A stretch of 64,000 bases of DNA from Pseudanabaena sp. PCC 6802 (GCF_000332175.1 NZ_KB235914.1:1613368-1677367); one strand, 5' to 3'. Positions 35,791 through 46,256 are shown, counted from the stretch's first letter. The notes: a model not told the origin generated them from the sequence alone. A program made the numbers and translations.

Positions 35791-37246
35791 GGTGCTGCTT
35801 TTCAAGGATTAGTTTCGAGTGCTTGAGCTTATCGGGAATGGCGATCGGGTAATCTCCAGTAAAGCAAGCCGTACAGAAATGGCTAGGATCTGCATTTGTG
35901 GCTTTCAGCATGGATTCCCGGCTGAGATAGGCAAGCGTGTCTACGCCAATAATTTCAGCGATCGCGCTGACAGACTTTGTCGCAGCAATTAAATGATCTT
36001 GGGAATCCGTATCAATACCATAGAAACAGGGATGCGTGACTGGTGGAGAAGAAATACGCATATGTACTTCTCTTGCGCCTGCCTCACGTAATGCTTGTAC
36101 CATTTTACGACTAGTGGTACCGCGCACGATCGAATCATCAATTACAACTATACGCTTATCCTGCAACACATCGCGCAGCGGATTTAACTTCATGCGAATC
36201 CCGGATTCGCGCATTGCCTGAGTAGGCTGAATAAACGTACGTCCCACATAGCGATTTTTGATCAATCCCTCAGCGTAAGGTATGCCAGAAGTTTGCGAGA
36301 AACCGATCGCTGCTGGAATACCAGAATCCGGCACACCGATGACTAGATCTGCTTCTACGGCTGCTTCTTCTGCTAGTAGATGCCCCAGTCGCTTGCGATA
36401 ACTGTACAAACTATCGTGGTGCATGATGCTATCGGGACGGGCAAAGTAAATCATTTCAAATACGCAGAGCTTTGGAGCAGGTCGAGCCAGCCACCGATGC
36501 GAGCTGATACCTGTAGCATCAAGCCAAACTAGCTCTCCCGGCTCTACATCACGCAGAAAATCTGCCCCAATAATGTCTAACCCACAGGTTTCAGATGCCA
36601 AGACATAACTGCCGCTATCGGGGATCTGACCGATTACTAAAGGGCGCAAGCCAGAACCATCTCTTACTGCTGCAATGCCTTGGGGCGTGCCCATCACTAA
36701 GCTAAATGCTCCTTGGCAGCGATGCATGGCTGCGATTATGCCTGCAATCCAATCTTTGCCTTCATTCACTGCTTCGGCAACCGCAAAGGCAATACCTTCT
36801 GAATCAGAAGTTGACTCCAGGACATGTCCCCGTGCTAGGAGCTCGGCTCGCAGCTCTGTAGTATTGACCAGGTTGCCATTGTGGGCAAGTGCAAAGTCTC
36901 CCAATCTGGTTGGGACTACAATTGGCTGCGCGTTATTAATTTTGCTAGAACCCGTAGTAGAGTAACGGGTATGCCCAATGGCAAATTGTCCTGATAGTTG
37001 ACTTAAAATTTTCTCGTCAAAGACCTGTGAAACTAACCCCATGTCTTTGTAGGTGTGCGAATCTCGCTCGCCTAACTTAAATGTAGTAATACCAGCCGAT
37101 TCTTGACCGCGATGCTGCAAAGCAAAAAGCCCGAAATAAGCGAGTTTGGCAACATCTTCATTTGGTGCCAAAATGCCAAATACACCACATGCTTCCTCCG
37201 GGGAATCTGGTAAGTCATCAAAATCTAGACGCGATCCTGAAGGCAT
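35783..37246 (-). CDS. purF: Amidophosphoribosyltransferase
   Basis: A 487-aa enzyme. A short propeptide (MPSGSRLDFDDLPDSPEEA) precedes the catalytic N-terminal cysteine of CGVFGILAPNEDVAKLAYFG. The Ntn glutaminase domain shows LQHRGQESAGI, GHTRYSTTG and AHNGNLVN. The phosphoribosyltransferase domain has VIGVPDSGIPAAIGF and the PRPP loop IVVIDDSIVRGTTSRKMV. Cysteines in the C-terminal half (HFCTACFTGDYP) are those of the [4Fe-4S]-containing Bacillus-type enzyme. It catalyses the first committed step of purine synthesis. The start at 37246 is likely but not certain. Confidence 0.95.
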   Translation of the reverse strand: MPSGSRLDFDDLPDSPEEACGVFGILAPNEDVAKLAYFGLFALQHRGQESAGITTFKLGERDSHTYKDMGLVSQVFDEKILSQLSGQFAIGHTRYSTTGSSKINNAQPIVVPTRLGDFALAHNGNLVNTTELRAELLARGHVLESTSDSEGIAFAVAEAVNEGKDWIAGIIAAMHRCQGAFSLVMGTPQGIAAVRDGSGLRPLVIGQIPDSGSYVLASETCGLDIIGADFLRDVEPGELVWLDATGISSHRWLARPAPKLCVFEMIYFARPDSIMHHDSLYSYRKRLGHLLAEEAAVEADLVIGVPDSGIPAAIGFSQTSGIPYAEGLIKNRYVGRTFIQPTQAMRESGIRMKLNPLRDVLQDKRIVVIDDSIVRGTTSRKMVQALREAGAREVHMRISSPPVTHPCFYGIDTDSQDHLIAATKSVSAIAEIIGVDTLAYLSRESMLKATNADPSHFCTACFTGDYPIAIPDKLKHSKLILEKQHHD

Positions 37247-37874
37247 AGCTTTGCTCTTAAATTTCTCTTAACAATTTACCCATAATTGTAAATTTACTTA
37301 ACGAAGATTTGTTAGTAAATTACCAAACCCTACCTCAATCCAGGAGGTTTCGCGTAAATAAAATACCCGTAGAGACAATCCTCGCTCTGGGTTTCCAATT
37401 ATTTGGGGACAGTCGAAGGGGCACTGCCCCTACAAATTATCAGTGCATTTATCGGTACATTTTCTCATGGAAATCACCTTAGGGACTTGCATGAAAATTA
37501 AGATATTCCTGATGCGTTACGGCGATCGCCTAACACATCCTAACGGTGGGGCATTATTTAACCGCGCTTCCCTTAAGTAATAGCTGGCTCCATCACTATC
37601 ATAGTCCCGTGATGGCTATGTTTAACACGCATACAAGCAGATCAAAATAGCCCAAAGTTAATCACAATCGCATCAGCATTGTGTTTTTGTCCTATTGGTT
37701 GGGGACATTTAGAATCAACAGAATCAAAACTTAACATTTCTTGCCACCTACGAAATCGTTCTTAGGGGCAGTCTCGCTTGTAAACTAAATAGTGCTGGGG
37801 TTGTGCAATCGCAATCAAAAGCAACAAAACTAAAAACTAGATGTTAAAACGGATCGGAAAAGAGGACGCTACGC
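37247..37874. other. 628-bp gene-free region between purF and glpX
   Basis: No gene is visible. It holds a short palindrome AGGGGCACTGCCCCT (37417-37431) and an imperfect pair CCATCAC/GTGATGG around 37590-37614. It should carry the divergent purF and glpX promoters, but no confident -35/-10 pair was found. Confidence 0.5.
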
Positions 37875-38915
37875 ATGGACAGTACAATCAGCCTTGAAAT
37901 TATCGAGGTCGTAGAGCAAGCAGCGATCGCATCAGCGCGCTGGATGGGTAAAGGAGAGAAAAATACCGCTGACCAGGTGGCAGTGGAAGCTATGCGCGAT
38001 CGCATGAACAAAATTCACATGCGTGGAAGAATTGTCATTGGTGAAGGGGAGCGAGACGACGCACCCATGCTCTACATTGGTGAAGAAGTGGGGATCTGCA
38101 CCCAGCCTAACGCCGCAGAGTTATGCACCATTGACGAACTCCAGGAAATTGATATTGCCGTAGACCCTTGTGAAGGCACTAACCTGGTTGCCTACGGTCA
38201 AAACGGCTCGATGGCAGTGCTGGCCATCTCTGAAAAGGGTGGCTTATTCGCAGCACCAGATTTTTACATGAACAAACTTGCTGCCCCTCCCGCCGCTGCT
38301 GGGCATGTAGATATTCGCAAAACCCCCACGGAAAACCTCAAGATTCTGGCTGAATGCTTGGATCGTTCGATTGAGGAATTAGTGGTAGTTGTGATGGATC
38401 GCGAACGTCACAAGGGCTTGATTTCAGAAATTCGTGCGGCTGGAGCCAGAGTCAGACTAATCAGCGATGGTGATGTTTCGGCAGCGATTTCCTGTGCTTT
38501 TGGCGGGACGAACATCCACGCTCTCATGGGTATTGGTGCTGCACCAGAGGGCGTGATTTCTGCGGCGGCGCTGCGTTGTATGGGTGGGCACTTCCAAGGC
38601 CAGCTTATTTACGATCCTGCGGTCGTCAAAACTGGTTTGATTGGCGAAAGCAAAGAAGGTAACATCGAGCGCCTGAAGTCAATGGGTATTAACGATCCAG
38701 ATAAGGTCTACAATGCTAACGAGCTAGCTTCAGGTAGAGAGGTTTTATTTGCTGCTAGTGGCATTACCACTGGCACTCTGATGGAGGGCGTACGCTTCTT
38801 TAACGGTGGTGCCCGCACTGAGTCTTTAGTTATCTCTAGCCAGACAAAAACCGCTAGATTTGTTGATACGATTCATATGACTGGAGACAAACCACGGGCG
38901 GTCAGTCTGTACTAA
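37875..38915 (+). CDS. glpX: Fructose-1,6-/sedoheptulose-1,7-bisphosphatase, class II (GlpX type)
   Basis: A 346-aa enzyme of the GlpX fold. It shows [20 protein letters not shown] at the N-terminus, [20 protein letters not shown] with metal-ligand acidic residues, [17 protein letters not shown] (the DPxExT-like metal site) and [13 protein letters not shown]. In cyanobacteria this is the bifunctional FBP/SBPase of the Calvin cycle. It is light-activated through thioredoxin and tetrameric. The length matches family members. It lies alone on its strand, with hemA about 90 bp downstream. Confidence 0.95.
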   Translation: MDSTISLEIIEVVEQAAIASARWMGKGEKNTADQVAVEAMRDRMNKIHMRGRIVIGEGERDDAPMLYIGEEVGICTQPNAAELCTIDELQEIDIAVDPCEGTNLVAYGQNGSMAVLAISEKGGLFAAPDFYMNKLAAPPAAAGHVDIRKTPTENLKILAECLDRSIEELVVVVMDRERHKGLISEIRAAGARVRLISDGDVSAAISCAFGGTNIHALMGIGAAPEGVISAAALRCMGGHFQGQLIYDPAVVKTGLIGESKEGNIERLKSMGINDPDKVYNANELASGREVLFAASGITTGTLMEGVRFFNGGARTESLVISSQTKTARFVDTIHMTGDKPRAVSLY

Positions 38916-38927
38916 GTCTTTCTTCTG

Positions 38928-38952
38928 GGTAGCTCACAAACTATGAGCTACC
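38928..38952. terminator. Hairpin after glpX
   Basis: GGTAGCTCA (38928-38936) and TGAGCTACC (38944-38952) form a 9-bp stem with a 7-nt loop, 12 bp after the glpX stop. It lacks a T-run, so it may stabilise the mRNA end or terminate weakly. Confidence 0.5.
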
Positions 38953-39004
38953 TAAACATACTAAATCAATATAAAAACATCATTAAATTATTTAATTTTT
39001 AAGT

Positions 39005-40324
39005 ATGAATATTGCTGTTGTCGGCTTGAGTCACAAAACGGCGACTGTGGAAGTAAGGGAAAAACTCAGTATCCCAGAACCTAAAGTAGAAGCGGCGATC
39101 GCTCAATTGACTAGTTACCCCAGCATTGATGAAGCAGCGATTTTAAGTACCTGTAACCGAATGGAGCTATATGTAGTAACCCGCGAAGCCGAGAGTGGCA
39201 TTCGGGAAATTCTGCAATTTCTCTCCGAGTTCAGTCAACTACCACTACAGTTCCTGCGCCGCTATTTATTCATTTTGCTCCGCCAGGATGCGGTTACGCA
39301 CTTGATGCGGGTATCGGCTGGACTCGACAGTCTAGTGCTGGGCGAAGGACAAATCTTAGCGCAGGTCAAGCACACTCATCGCCTGGCCCAGCAATATAAT
39401 GGTGCCGGTCGCGTCCTCAATCAGCTATTCAAAGAAGCGCTTAAAGCTGGTAAGGACGTACGCACTAAAACTGACATCGGTACCGGTGCAGTTTCGATCA
39501 GTTCGGCAGCGGTGGAGCTAGCGCAGTTAAAACTGCAAAACCTGGCTGACTGTCGCGTAACCATTTTAGGTGCGGGCAAAATGGCTCGCCTGTTAGTCAA
39601 ACATCTCTTATCTAAGGGAGCTACAAAAATCGCCATTTTTAATCGCTCCGTCGAACGAGCAGAAGAGATGATTGGTGAATTTAGGGCTAATGCAGAGGGT
39701 GTAGATTTTCAGGTGCATTCATTCGATCGCTTTTACTCCCGTCTCGAACTATCGGATCTGGTGTTTACCAGTACCGCTTCAACAGAGATATTAGTCTCGC
39801 GCGCTCACCTGGAACCATTTGCCGCTAACCATCCTGGTTTGATGTTGGTGGACATTTCGGTACCGCGCAACGTGCATTCTGACGCGAACGAACTGCCCAA
39901 CGTCCATACTTATAACGTTGACGATCTCCAGGCTGTAGTTGCTAACAATCAGGAGAGCCGCCGCCAGATGGCTCTGCAAGCGGAAGCTCTTTTAGAGGAG
40001 TCGGTGCTCGAGTTCGATCTATGGTGGCGATCGCTAGAGACCGTCCCCACGATCAGCAAACTGCGCCAGAAGATGGAAGTAATCCGCGAGCAGGAAATGG
40101 AGAAAGCACTATCTCGCCTGGGCAGCGAATTTGCAGAAAGGCATCAAGAGGTAATCGAAAATCTGACGCGCGGGATTATCAATAAAATTCTGCACGATCC
40201 GATGGTGCAACTACGGGCACAGCAGGATATTGAAACTCGTCGCCGCGCCATGCAAACCCTACAGATGTTATTTGACCTGGAAACCCCTGGCAAAGTTACG
40301 GAAACTGGCGGGTTTGGCAGCTAA
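39005..40324 (+). CDS. hemA: Glutamyl-tRNA reductase
   Basis: A 439-aa enzyme. The N-terminal catalytic domain has [18 protein letters not shown] and the nucleophilic cysteine in [30 protein letters not shown] follows, and the NADPH domain has [22 protein letters not shown] long C-terminal helix ends in the dimerisation domain. It reduces glutamyl-tRNA(Glu) to glutamate-1-semialdehyde, the first committed step toward haem and chlorophyll. Length and order match the family. Its stop overlaps the convergent gene by 4 bp. Confidence 0.96.
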   Translation: MNIAVVGLSHKTATVEVREKLSIPEPKVEAAIAQLTSYPSIDEAAILSTCNRMELYVVTREAESGIREILQFLSEFSQLPLQFLRRYLFILLRQDAVTHLMRVSAGLDSLVLGEGQILAQVKHTHRLAQQYNGAGRVLNQLFKEALKAGKDVRTKTDIGTGAVSISSAAVELAQLKLQNLADCRVTILGAGKMARLLVKHLLSKGATKIAIFNRSVERAEEMIGEFRANAEGVDFQVHSFDRFYSRLELSDLVFTSTASTEILVSRAHLEPFAANHPGLMLVDISVPRNVHSDANELPNVHTYNVDDLQAVVANNQESRRQMALQAEALLEESVLEFDLWWRSLETVPTISKLRQKMEVIREQEMEKALSRLGSEFAERHQEVIENLTRGIINKILHDPMVQLRAQQDIETRRRAMQTLQMLFDLETPGKVTETGGFGS

Positions 40325-41208
40325 TTATGCGATAACCAAAGCACAATGTTACGCACATAGGCGTGAATATCCTCAAGCGCGCGGGGTTCTGCCTTCATGC
40401 CATTCCCTGGTGGCTCGGAGACAAAACTGGGCGCGCCAGCATTGGCATCCCAGTTATAATCGCAAAAGTGATGAAAAGTCGATTCCGCCAGCACTCTGCC
40501 CAAATCATTGCCATCCTGACGAGGATCTATAGCTACAGCCAAATTAAACGTGCGACCTGTAGTTAGGCTTTTGCCCCGAGCAATGACGCGAGCATGGCGA
40601 TCGCGATCGCTCGCACCCACAGCACCCTCATGGGGATGCGCTGGGAAAAACTCAATGATGCCATTTGGGGATGAGGGATTGCGGAGTAGATCGTGAATTG
40701 GTTCTAGCGGCAGGATGCGCTGAAAATCGCCATTCGCGCCGGAATGATAGTTCGGCCACAGGATCGTAGTGGTTTGGGTATCGTCACAGCAATGTCGCGA
40801 GGCATCCGGGTCGGGGTTTTGGGTATGAAAGTAGTGAAATGCGCCCACGCAGCCCAGGTTGTTAATCGAGCAGCCGAGATCCTGGTGATCGCGGGTCGCC
40901 ATAATGCCGCCACCGCGCGCGTAAAATGACTGAATGCCTTCCGCATCTTTAGCTGTCAGGCCATCCCCCACATCCACGGCAAATAACCATAGCTGATCGA
41001 AATCGGATTCGCCTAACGTGCTTAATATCGGATCGTTACCTGTTAAATCTGATGCGCGATCGCGGGCAGTAACGTTGCATAAAGGTTTACCATCTTCATT
41101 CCGCAGCGATGCCAGATAGTTACTCAGCATCGAAAATCGGGCAATACTCCAGTCATCTTCTGTGGTGGGAATAGTTGTTTGCAACAAAATTTCGATCGGT
41201 CGATCCAT
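40321..41208 (-). CDS. Unknown protein with ThuA/GATase-like N-terminal half
   Basis: About 295 residues from ATG 41208 ([14 protein letters not shown]); ATG 41220 would add four residues. The segment [43 protein letters not shown] fits the strand-turn-helix-strand layout of ThuA-like and class I amidotransferase-like folds. The order is a strand, then xGxGLxxxDxxxIxxFxxxGGGxxAxxDH. It has no nucleophile cysteine at the usual elbow. The C-terminal half has a His/Asp-rich region and ends [14 protein letters not shown]. The function is not known, and the gene is convergent with hemA. Confidence 0.5.
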   Translation of the reverse strand: MDRPIEILLQTTIPTTEDDWSIARFSMLSNYLASLRNEDGKPLCNVTARDRASDLTGNDPILSTLGESDFDQLWLFAVDVGDGLTAKDAEGIQSFYARGGGIMATRDHQDLGCSINNLGCVGAFHYFHTQNPDPDASRHCCDDTQTTTILWPNYHSGANGDFQRILPLEPIHDLLRNPSSPNGIIEFFPAHPHEGAVGASDRDRHARVIARGKSLTTGRTFNLAVAIDPRQDGNDLGRVLAESTFHHFCDYNWDANAGAPSFVSEPPGNGMKAEPRALEDIHAYVRNIVLWLSHN

Positions 41209-41283
41209 AGTCCTACGCACCTTCTGTTCTCTAAAGTAATTGCATTTTAACCTTCGCGTTGCGGTCTCGCACTCAGAACCACA

Positions 41284-42090
41284 TTACGACCGATCCGATG
41301 GTGCAGCTTCGCTGCCTGCCAAGATTCCGCCATCAATATGTAACTCGCTCCCAGTTACGTAAGTAGACTCATCGGAGGCAAAATATAAGGCGGCATTTGC
41401 TACGTCTAAGGGCGTGCCCATTCGCCCTAAGGGTACCTGGCTGGAGATCTCTCGCATCATTTTCTCGCGCTGTTCGCCCTCGCCAAACATTGGATCCCAC
41501 ATGGGCGTGAGGATGGCACCAGGATGAATGGAATTGCAGCGAATGTTGTAGCGCATTTCAGCACAGTACAACGCCACGCTCTTGGTATGGTTTCGGACTG
41601 CTGCCTTGCTGGCTGCATAGGCCACCATGTGAGGAATGCCGACTATCCCAGCCCGTGAAGAGATATTGACAATGCTGCCATTCCGGTGCTTTTTCATCAA
41701 GCGAATGGCATACTTGCACCCCAGTGCGACCCCGTCAGAATTAACCGCATGAACGTGATGCCAACTAGCCAGATCCATATCCTCAGGATTGTGGGGACCT
41801 GGAGTTTGAATAAAGCCGCTGATGCCAGCATTATTGACCAGGACATCCAAGCGGCCATACCCATGCTCGACGATCTCAAAGACCTTTTGCCAGTTACTTT
41901 CCTGGCGAACATCAAGATGGTGATATGCGGCACGCTCTGAGAATTGTTCGGTTACTCTCATCCCAACTGGGTCGTTGATATCAGTAACTATAACTACGGC
42001 ACCTTCAGCATGGAACCGCTCGGCGATCGCTCTGCCAATACCCTGAGCTGCCCCTGTCACGAGGGCAATTTTGTTTATTAATCTGGACAT
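41284..42090 (-). CDS. Short-chain dehydrogenase/reductase
   Basis: 268 residues from ATG 42090, preceded by AGGAGA; an earlier in-frame ATG at 42114 lacks an RBS. The cofactor loop is TGAAQGIG and VNNAG follows in VLVNNAGISGF. Catalytic residues are Ser in VNISSRAGI, Tyr and Lys in VAYAASKAAVRNHTKS. The C-terminus has LHIDGGILAG, usual in classical SDRs. An Asp at the end of beta-2 (VTDINDP) favours NAD(H). The substrate is unknown, with closest style the 3-alpha/20-beta-hydroxysteroid or cyclic alcohol group. Confidence 0.88.
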   Translation of the reverse strand: MSRLINKIALVTGAAQGIGRAIAERFHAEGAVVIVTDINDPVGMRVTEQFSERAAYHHLDVRQESNWQKVFEIVEHGYGRLDVLVNNAGISGFIQTPGPHNPEDMDLASWHHVHAVNSDGVALGCKYAIRLMKKHRNGSIVNISSRAGIVGIPHMVAYAASKAAVRNHTKSVALYCAEMRYNIRCNSIHPGAILTPMWDPMFGEGEQREKMMREISSQVPLGRMGTPLDVANAALYFASDESTYVTGSELHIDGGILAGSEAAPSDRS

Positions 42091-42308
42091 ATATTCTCCT
42101 GCCGATCTGTTCAAAAGGTGATTACGCTAACTTGCATAATCTGGATTGCTACTATGCCCAAACACTGATATGACTGAATTTCAAGCTCGCGATCGCTCTG
42201 GTTCCCAATCCAAAAGTCCATCAAAGTGGTGAGGCTAAAAGTGCTGTTATTCGATACAATTTTTACAATTTTTGTTTTCAGCTCCTTCACACAAATTTTA
42301 TATTTCAC

Positions 42309-43874
42309 ATGATCGAGAAAGCCCCGATCCAACTCTCTGTTTTTAGTATTGCTCTGCTGGGCAGTACTCTCCCTTTAGCCCTTCCCCTAACAGATACGGC
42401 ACTTTTGGCACAAAATGCTCGACCTCCAGTTCCAGCAACCAGACCCCCTGCAGATTCGGTTGCGGCTGTGGTGGAACGGGCAAATGCTCGTAGGGAGCAA
42501 AACAGGCTGACAGAGGCTGCCAGACTGTATCGACAAGCGATCGCCATTGATGCCAACTTCGTCCCTGCCCACTACGGTCTAGGCGTAACGCTACGGCAAC
42601 AGGGAGATCTAGATGGCGCGATCGCTGCCCATCGTCGGGCGCTGCAAATCGATCGCTCGTACACGCCTGCCTATTACGGTCTGGGTATTGCCCTATATAA
42701 AAAAGGCAATATGAGCGCTGCCGCCGACGCTTACAAAAAAGCGATCGAGTTGAGTAAGGAAGAGTCTAGCCTGGCACCGACTTATTACAATCTGGGTTTG
42801 GCTGAGGAGGGACGAGGCGATCTCAAGGCAGCGGTGGCGGCTTTTCAAAAAGCGGTCGCACTCGATCGTAGCTATGCCACTGCCTATAGCGGACTGGGTT
42901 CAGCATTGCGCCGTCAAGGCGATACCAAGGGTGCGGTAGAAGCGTTTCGCGAAGCAGTCAAGCTAGCACCAAAAAACGTTGTGGCTCAGTATTCCCTGGG
43001 CGTAGCTTTGTACGAGCAAAAGGACTATGCGGGTTCGATCGCCGCTTACAAACGAGCGATCGAGCTAGACGAGAAATTCCCCAACCTCCTCTACAACTTA
43101 GGGATTGCTTTGGTAGCTGATGGCAAGATTGCGGAAGCGATCGAGGCTTATCGCAAGGCTACGGAATTAGACCGACAAAACGATAACGCCTTTGCCGCCC
43201 TTGGTAATGCTCTGCTCCAGGATGGAAAAACCGCCGAGGCAATTACAGCTTTCCGTCGCAGCGTTGTTATCAACCCTAAGTCCGCTACTGCTTACAACGG
43301 TTTGGGGTTGGCTCTCCGCCGCGAAGGCAGGCTAGAGGACGCGATCGCCGCCTATCGGCAGGCGATTCAACTCACCCCTAACTATGCCGCTGCCTATAAT
43401 AACTTAGGCCGCGCCTTGTCCGATCTCGATAAACCGACCGAGGCGATCGCCGCCTTCCGCAAAGCCATAGAATTCGATCCCAAAAATGGAGTTGCCTATA
43501 GTAATTTGGGCAATCTCCTGCGGGCGCAGGGTAACCCAATTGGTGCAATTGAGGCTTTGAACCGAGCGATCGCGCTGGGCAAAGAGGAGCTATGGGTGGA
43601 TTACACGATCTTAGGTTTAGCCTATGCCGAACAAGGAAATATGAAGGAGGCACAGGCTTCCTATAGCAAAGCGATCGAACTCAAACCAGATTTTGCCAAT
43701 GCCCATTTTGGCTTAGGTGCTCTTTATGCAGCACAAGGAGAGGTTAAGCTGGCGATCGGCTCTTACAAAGAAGCTTTGAGGCTATATCAGGCTGCCAACA
43801 GTACCGAGTGGGTTAATCGCACTCAGCAAGCTTTGCAGGCTTTACAAGGCACGCCCCAGTCACAACAACAGTAA
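42309..43874 (+). CDS. Exported tetratricopeptide-repeat protein
   Basis: A 521-aa protein with a signal peptide (SVFSIALLGSTLPLALPL) and a proline-rich linker (ARPPVPATRPPADS). About twelve consecutive TPR units follow, for example VPAHYGLGVTLRQQGDLDGA, ATAYSGLGSALRRQGDTKGA and AAAYNNLGRALSDLDKPTEA. The protein is nearly all repeat and ends in a glutamine-rich tail (TPQSQQQ). TPR arrays of this type act as protein-binding scaffolds in the periplasm or thylakoid lumen, but no partner gene is adjacent. The repeat spacing at the eleventh unit (GKEELWVDYTILGLAYAEQG) is slightly shifted. Confidence 0.85.
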   Translation: MIEKAPIQLSVFSIALLGSTLPLALPLTDTALLAQNARPPVPATRPPADSVAAVVERANARREQNRLTEAARLYRQAIAIDANFVPAHYGLGVTLRQQGDLDGAIAAHRRALQIDRSYTPAYYGLGIALYKKGNMSAAADAYKKAIELSKEESSLAPTYYNLGLAEEGRGDLKAAVAAFQKAVALDRSYATAYSGLGSALRRQGDTKGAVEAFREAVKLAPKNVVAQYSLGVALYEQKDYAGSIAAYKRAIELDEKFPNLLYNLGIALVADGKIAEAIEAYRKATELDRQNDNAFAALGNALLQDGKTAEAITAFRRSVVINPKSATAYNGLGLALRREGRLEDAIAAYRQAIQLTPNYAAAYNNLGRALSDLDKPTEAIAAFRKAIEFDPKNGVAYSNLGNLLRAQGNPIGAIEALNRAIALGKEELWVDYTILGLAYAEQGNMKEAQASYSKAIELKPDFANAHFGLGALYAAQGEVKLAIGSYKEALRLYQAANSTEWVNRTQQALQALQGTPQSQQQ

Positions 43875-43952
43875 ATTTGCGATCTTGAGTTGACAAACCG
43901 CAGCCAATCTTTGATATATTTGTAAAGCTTGTCAAGCGTAAAGCTAAAGCAT

Positions 43953-44024
43953 TGGGGTGTCGCCAAGCGGTAAGGCAGCGGGTTTTGGTCCCGCCATTCC
44001 GAGGTTCGAATCCTTGCACCCCAG
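43953..44024 (+). tRNA. tRNA-Gln (anticodon UUG)
   Basis: A 72-nt cloverleaf: acceptor TGGGGTG pairs with CACCCCA (44017-44023) plus discriminator G. The anticodon stem GCGGG/CCCGC encloses TTTTGGT, giving anticodon TTG, and the T-arm is GAGGTTCGAATCC. CCA is not encoded. It lies 78 bp after the TPR gene. Confidence 0.96.
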
Positions 44025-44194
44025 TTTAACTTCTATTTTCCAGGTTTGTTACGGATAATTAATAACCGTTAAGCATTTACTACACATTTTGGGCAATTAG
44101 GGCAAATTAGGGTAAGTTAGACACAAGTTATGCACTTGGCGTAGTTGTCCGGTCGCCTCGTCGAAATCACCTCAGATAGCTGAGGATAAAGATC

Positions 44195-44860
44195 ATGGCA
44201 ATTGCAATCAGTGAGGAATTATTTAAGCAGATCCAGATTTACCTGCTTACCCTTAGCGAGCAGGGCGATCCCCATGCCCAGGAATTGCTAACCGAAATGC
44301 AGCACCAGGAACATGCTAGAGCTGATATATCCGCGCGCGCTCCTGTCCCTCAAACCATATCGCCCAAGCTGAGCCAAGCTGAATTTGCCCAAAAGCTTTT
44401 CAATACCTGGCAGGATCTGGCTAAAGATGAGATTGGTGAAAATTTCTGGAGCTATCCTATACCGATCGGCGATATTGCCGATGCAATGGAAATGGAGGCA
44501 GAGGCGCTAGTTCATTATCTAACTAATTTTGAGGTAGATCGCATCCAACTAATTCAAGCGCGGGGGCACAACTATCAAATTGGCGAGCAGAAAGCGGCAT
44601 CGCTCACATTTCATCCGATCGCGCATCCCCATACACGCGAATCCAAGCCATCAAGAGTGCCACCCAAGAGTGAGAACGGCATTTTGATTGAAGATGAGAC
44701 AGCCTTTAAAGTTGGAGATCGCGTCCGCGTTAACAACCTCCGACCGCAATATGCCAACCTTAGCGGTACTGTTTCTCAAGTAATTAGTGTAAGTTGTCGC
44801 GTTCAGCTTGATAATGGCTGGTCGGCATTTCTGCCCAATCACTGCCTAGATCGAATTTAA
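44195..44860 (+). CDS. Hypothetical protein with C-terminal KOW/SH3-like domain
   Basis: A 221-aa soluble protein not matched to a named family. Residues 1-40 are helical (EELFKQIQIYLLTLSEQGDP), followed by a middle helical domain with LSQAEFAQKLFNTWQDLAKD and GDIADAMEMEAEALVHYLTN, and a Pro/Ser linker. The last 50 residues, FKVGDRVRVNNLRPQYANLSG to VQLDNGWSAFLPNHCL, form a KOW/SH3-like barrel pattern (GDRVRV...G.V..V....V.LDNG). This suggests RNA, DNA or protein binding. It follows the tRNA gene and is convergent with the pentapeptide-repeat gene. Confidence 0.6.
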   Translation: MAIAISEELFKQIQIYLLTLSEQGDPHAQELLTEMQHQEHARADISARAPVPQTISPKLSQAEFAQKLFNTWQDLAKDEIGENFWSYPIPIGDIADAMEMEAEALVHYLTNFEVDRIQLIQARGHNYQIGEQKAASLTFHPIAHPHTRESKPSRVPPKSENGILIEDETAFKVGDRVRVNNLRPQYANLSGTVSQVISVSCRVQLDNGWSAFLPNHCLDRI

Positions 44861-44873
44861 TACAGGCAGTTAG

Positions 44874-45269
44874 TTAATTGCCAGTCTTCCAAACTGCTTT
44901 ATGCAACTTAGTGTCCAGCATAATTGCACCTTCTAGTTCTGCACCTTGCAGGTATGCCCAACTCAGGTCAGCGCCTCTGAGATCGCTGTCGCGCAGATCT
45001 GCCCTGCGCAGATCTGCTCCCTTTAAGTTAGCTTTACGCAAATTCGCCCTATGCAAATCCGCTCCCTTTAAATCCGCACCACTGAGATCTGCCCCCACGA
45101 GATTAGCTCTGGTGAGCTTAGCATCAGCTAAGTTAGCTTTATACAACCTTGCCCAACTCAAGTTAACTTTGTGCAAGTCCACATTGCACAAATTGGCTCC
45201 ACTCAGATCGATAGAAGGAAATTCCTTGCGCCCAGATCTATACAAACTCAAGAAATCACTGGTTTCCAT
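44874..45269 (-). CDS. Pentapeptide-repeat protein
   Basis: A 131-aa protein made almost entirely of A(D/N)LxX repeats from about residue 18 to 118, for example LSGANLCNVDLHKVNLSWAR and LKGADLHRANLRKANLKGAD. Roughly twenty repeats give five coils of a quadrilateral beta-helix. No signal peptide and no second domain are present. Small cyanobacterial members of this type have been proposed as luminal or cytosolic scaffolds. The function of this one is unknown. Confidence 0.88.
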   Translation of the reverse strand: METSDFLSLYRSGRKEFPSIDLSGANLCNVDLHKVNLSWARLYKANLADAKLTRANLVGADLSGADLKGADLHRANLRKANLKGADLRRADLRDSDLRGADLSWAYLQGAELEGAIMLDTKLHKAVWKTGN

Positions 45270-45346
45270 GTTTTTGTTATCTAGGTGGCGATCGCCCTAC
45301 GAGTAATGTGTGATGTTAAATGCGATCCAGATAGCAATGCGAGATA

Positions 45347-45766
45347 CTATTTTCTCTTCTCTTTGTAATTCTCAATTTCCTCATAGATATCCAGATCCAT
45401 AGCTGCCGATCCGCCGCGCTCTAGTTCTACCAGGAGCTTGCCTAACTGTCGCCATACAAAAGAAGCGCTGCCAATAGTTAGCGGTACTGCAACTTTGTAG
45501 GCAAAGTCAGGTGGAAATCCAAAAATCTCTAAACCAGAACTGAGAAATACCCCAACACATATAGTAATACCAATGTAGGGTAGCTTGACAGGCATCCCCT
45601 TGAGATTGAGTAGATTGCGGGAAGAACGGTTTTGCGTCCATGCTTGTACTAACTGACGCAAAGTCGATTCAAATGCTTTGCCACAGGCTAAACCAGCTAG
45701 CAGAGAAGCTCCAAATAAAAAGTAGGGAGGATTAAGTGGAAAGTAATAACTGATAGCGGGTTCCAT
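45347..45766 (-). CDS. Conserved cyanobacterial membrane protein, unknown
   Basis: A 139-aa protein with a membrane segment near residues 12-30 (PYFLFGASLLAGLACGKAF) and further hydrophobic stretches in YIGITICVGVFLSSGLEIFG and VAVPLTIGSASFVWRQ. The C-terminus is charged (IYEEIENYKEKRK) and probably cytosolic. No known domain is recognised. It lies 40 bp downstream of the PAP2-like gene on the same strand and may be cotranscribed with it. Confidence 0.6.
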   Translation of the reverse strand: MEPAISYYFPLNPPYFLFGASLLAGLACGKAFESTLRQLVQAWTQNRSSRNLLNLKGMPVKLPYIGITICVGVFLSSGLEIFGFPPDFAYKVAVPLTIGSASFVWRQLGKLLVELERGGSAAMDLDIYEEIENYKEKRK

Positions 45767-45806
45767 GGTTTTATCGGGTAATAGTAGTTAGGTTACGAGG
45801 GTTGGG

Positions 45807-46247
45807 TTACAACAGCCAGAACATCAGACCAACACCTAAGATCGCTCCGACCAGGACCTGGATGGGCGTGTGACCGAGCAATTCTTTCAGCGGATCGATT
45901 TCGCGATCTTCTTCAAATACTTCCACGACAATTTGATTGATCACTTTGGCTTGCTTACCTGCGGCTAGTCTAATGCCAGCCGCATCGTACATGACAATAA
46001 AGGCAAATACCGAAGCGATCGCAAATTGCGGGCTGTCCCAACCTTGGGTTCTGGCAATACCTACTGCTAAAGCAGCAACCAAAGCTGAGTGAGAGCTAGG
46101 CATACCCCCAGTCTCCACGAGAACGTGGAGCTTGATTTGCCCAGACTGCACGAACAAAATCAACAGCTTCAATAGTTGGGCTGTGAGACTGGCAGCAAGG
46201 GCAATCAATAGTACTCTATTATCAACGATTTCCTTGAAGGAGTGCAT
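45807..46247 (-). CDS. Divergent PAP2-family membrane phosphatase
   Basis: A 146-aa membrane protein of the divergent PAP2 (acid phosphatase / haloperoxidase-related) family. The core is KLHVLVETGGMPSSHSALVAALAV with the SH motif, then FAFIVMYDAAGIRLAAGKQA and LKELLGHTPIQVLVGAILGV with the GHT motif. Four to five hydrophobic segments are visible. Members of this group are thought to act on lipid or isoprenoid phosphates. Location 9 bp downstream of crtE on the same strand makes a polyprenyl diphosphate a plausible substrate, but that is inference. Confidence 0.85.
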   Translation of the reverse strand: MHSFKEIVDNRVLLIALAASLTAQLLKLLILFVQSGQIKLHVLVETGGMPSSHSALVAALAVGIARTQGWDSPQFAIASVFAFIVMYDAAGIRLAAGKQAKVINQIVVEVFEEDREIDPLKELLGHTPIQVLVGAILGVGLMFWLL

Positions 46248-46256
46248 AGTTTTTGT

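Noticed and set aside
37340-37420. NtcA-type GTA-N8-TAC site upstream of glpX
   Set aside because: The nearest match is GTA-N7-TAC, so the spacing is wrong.
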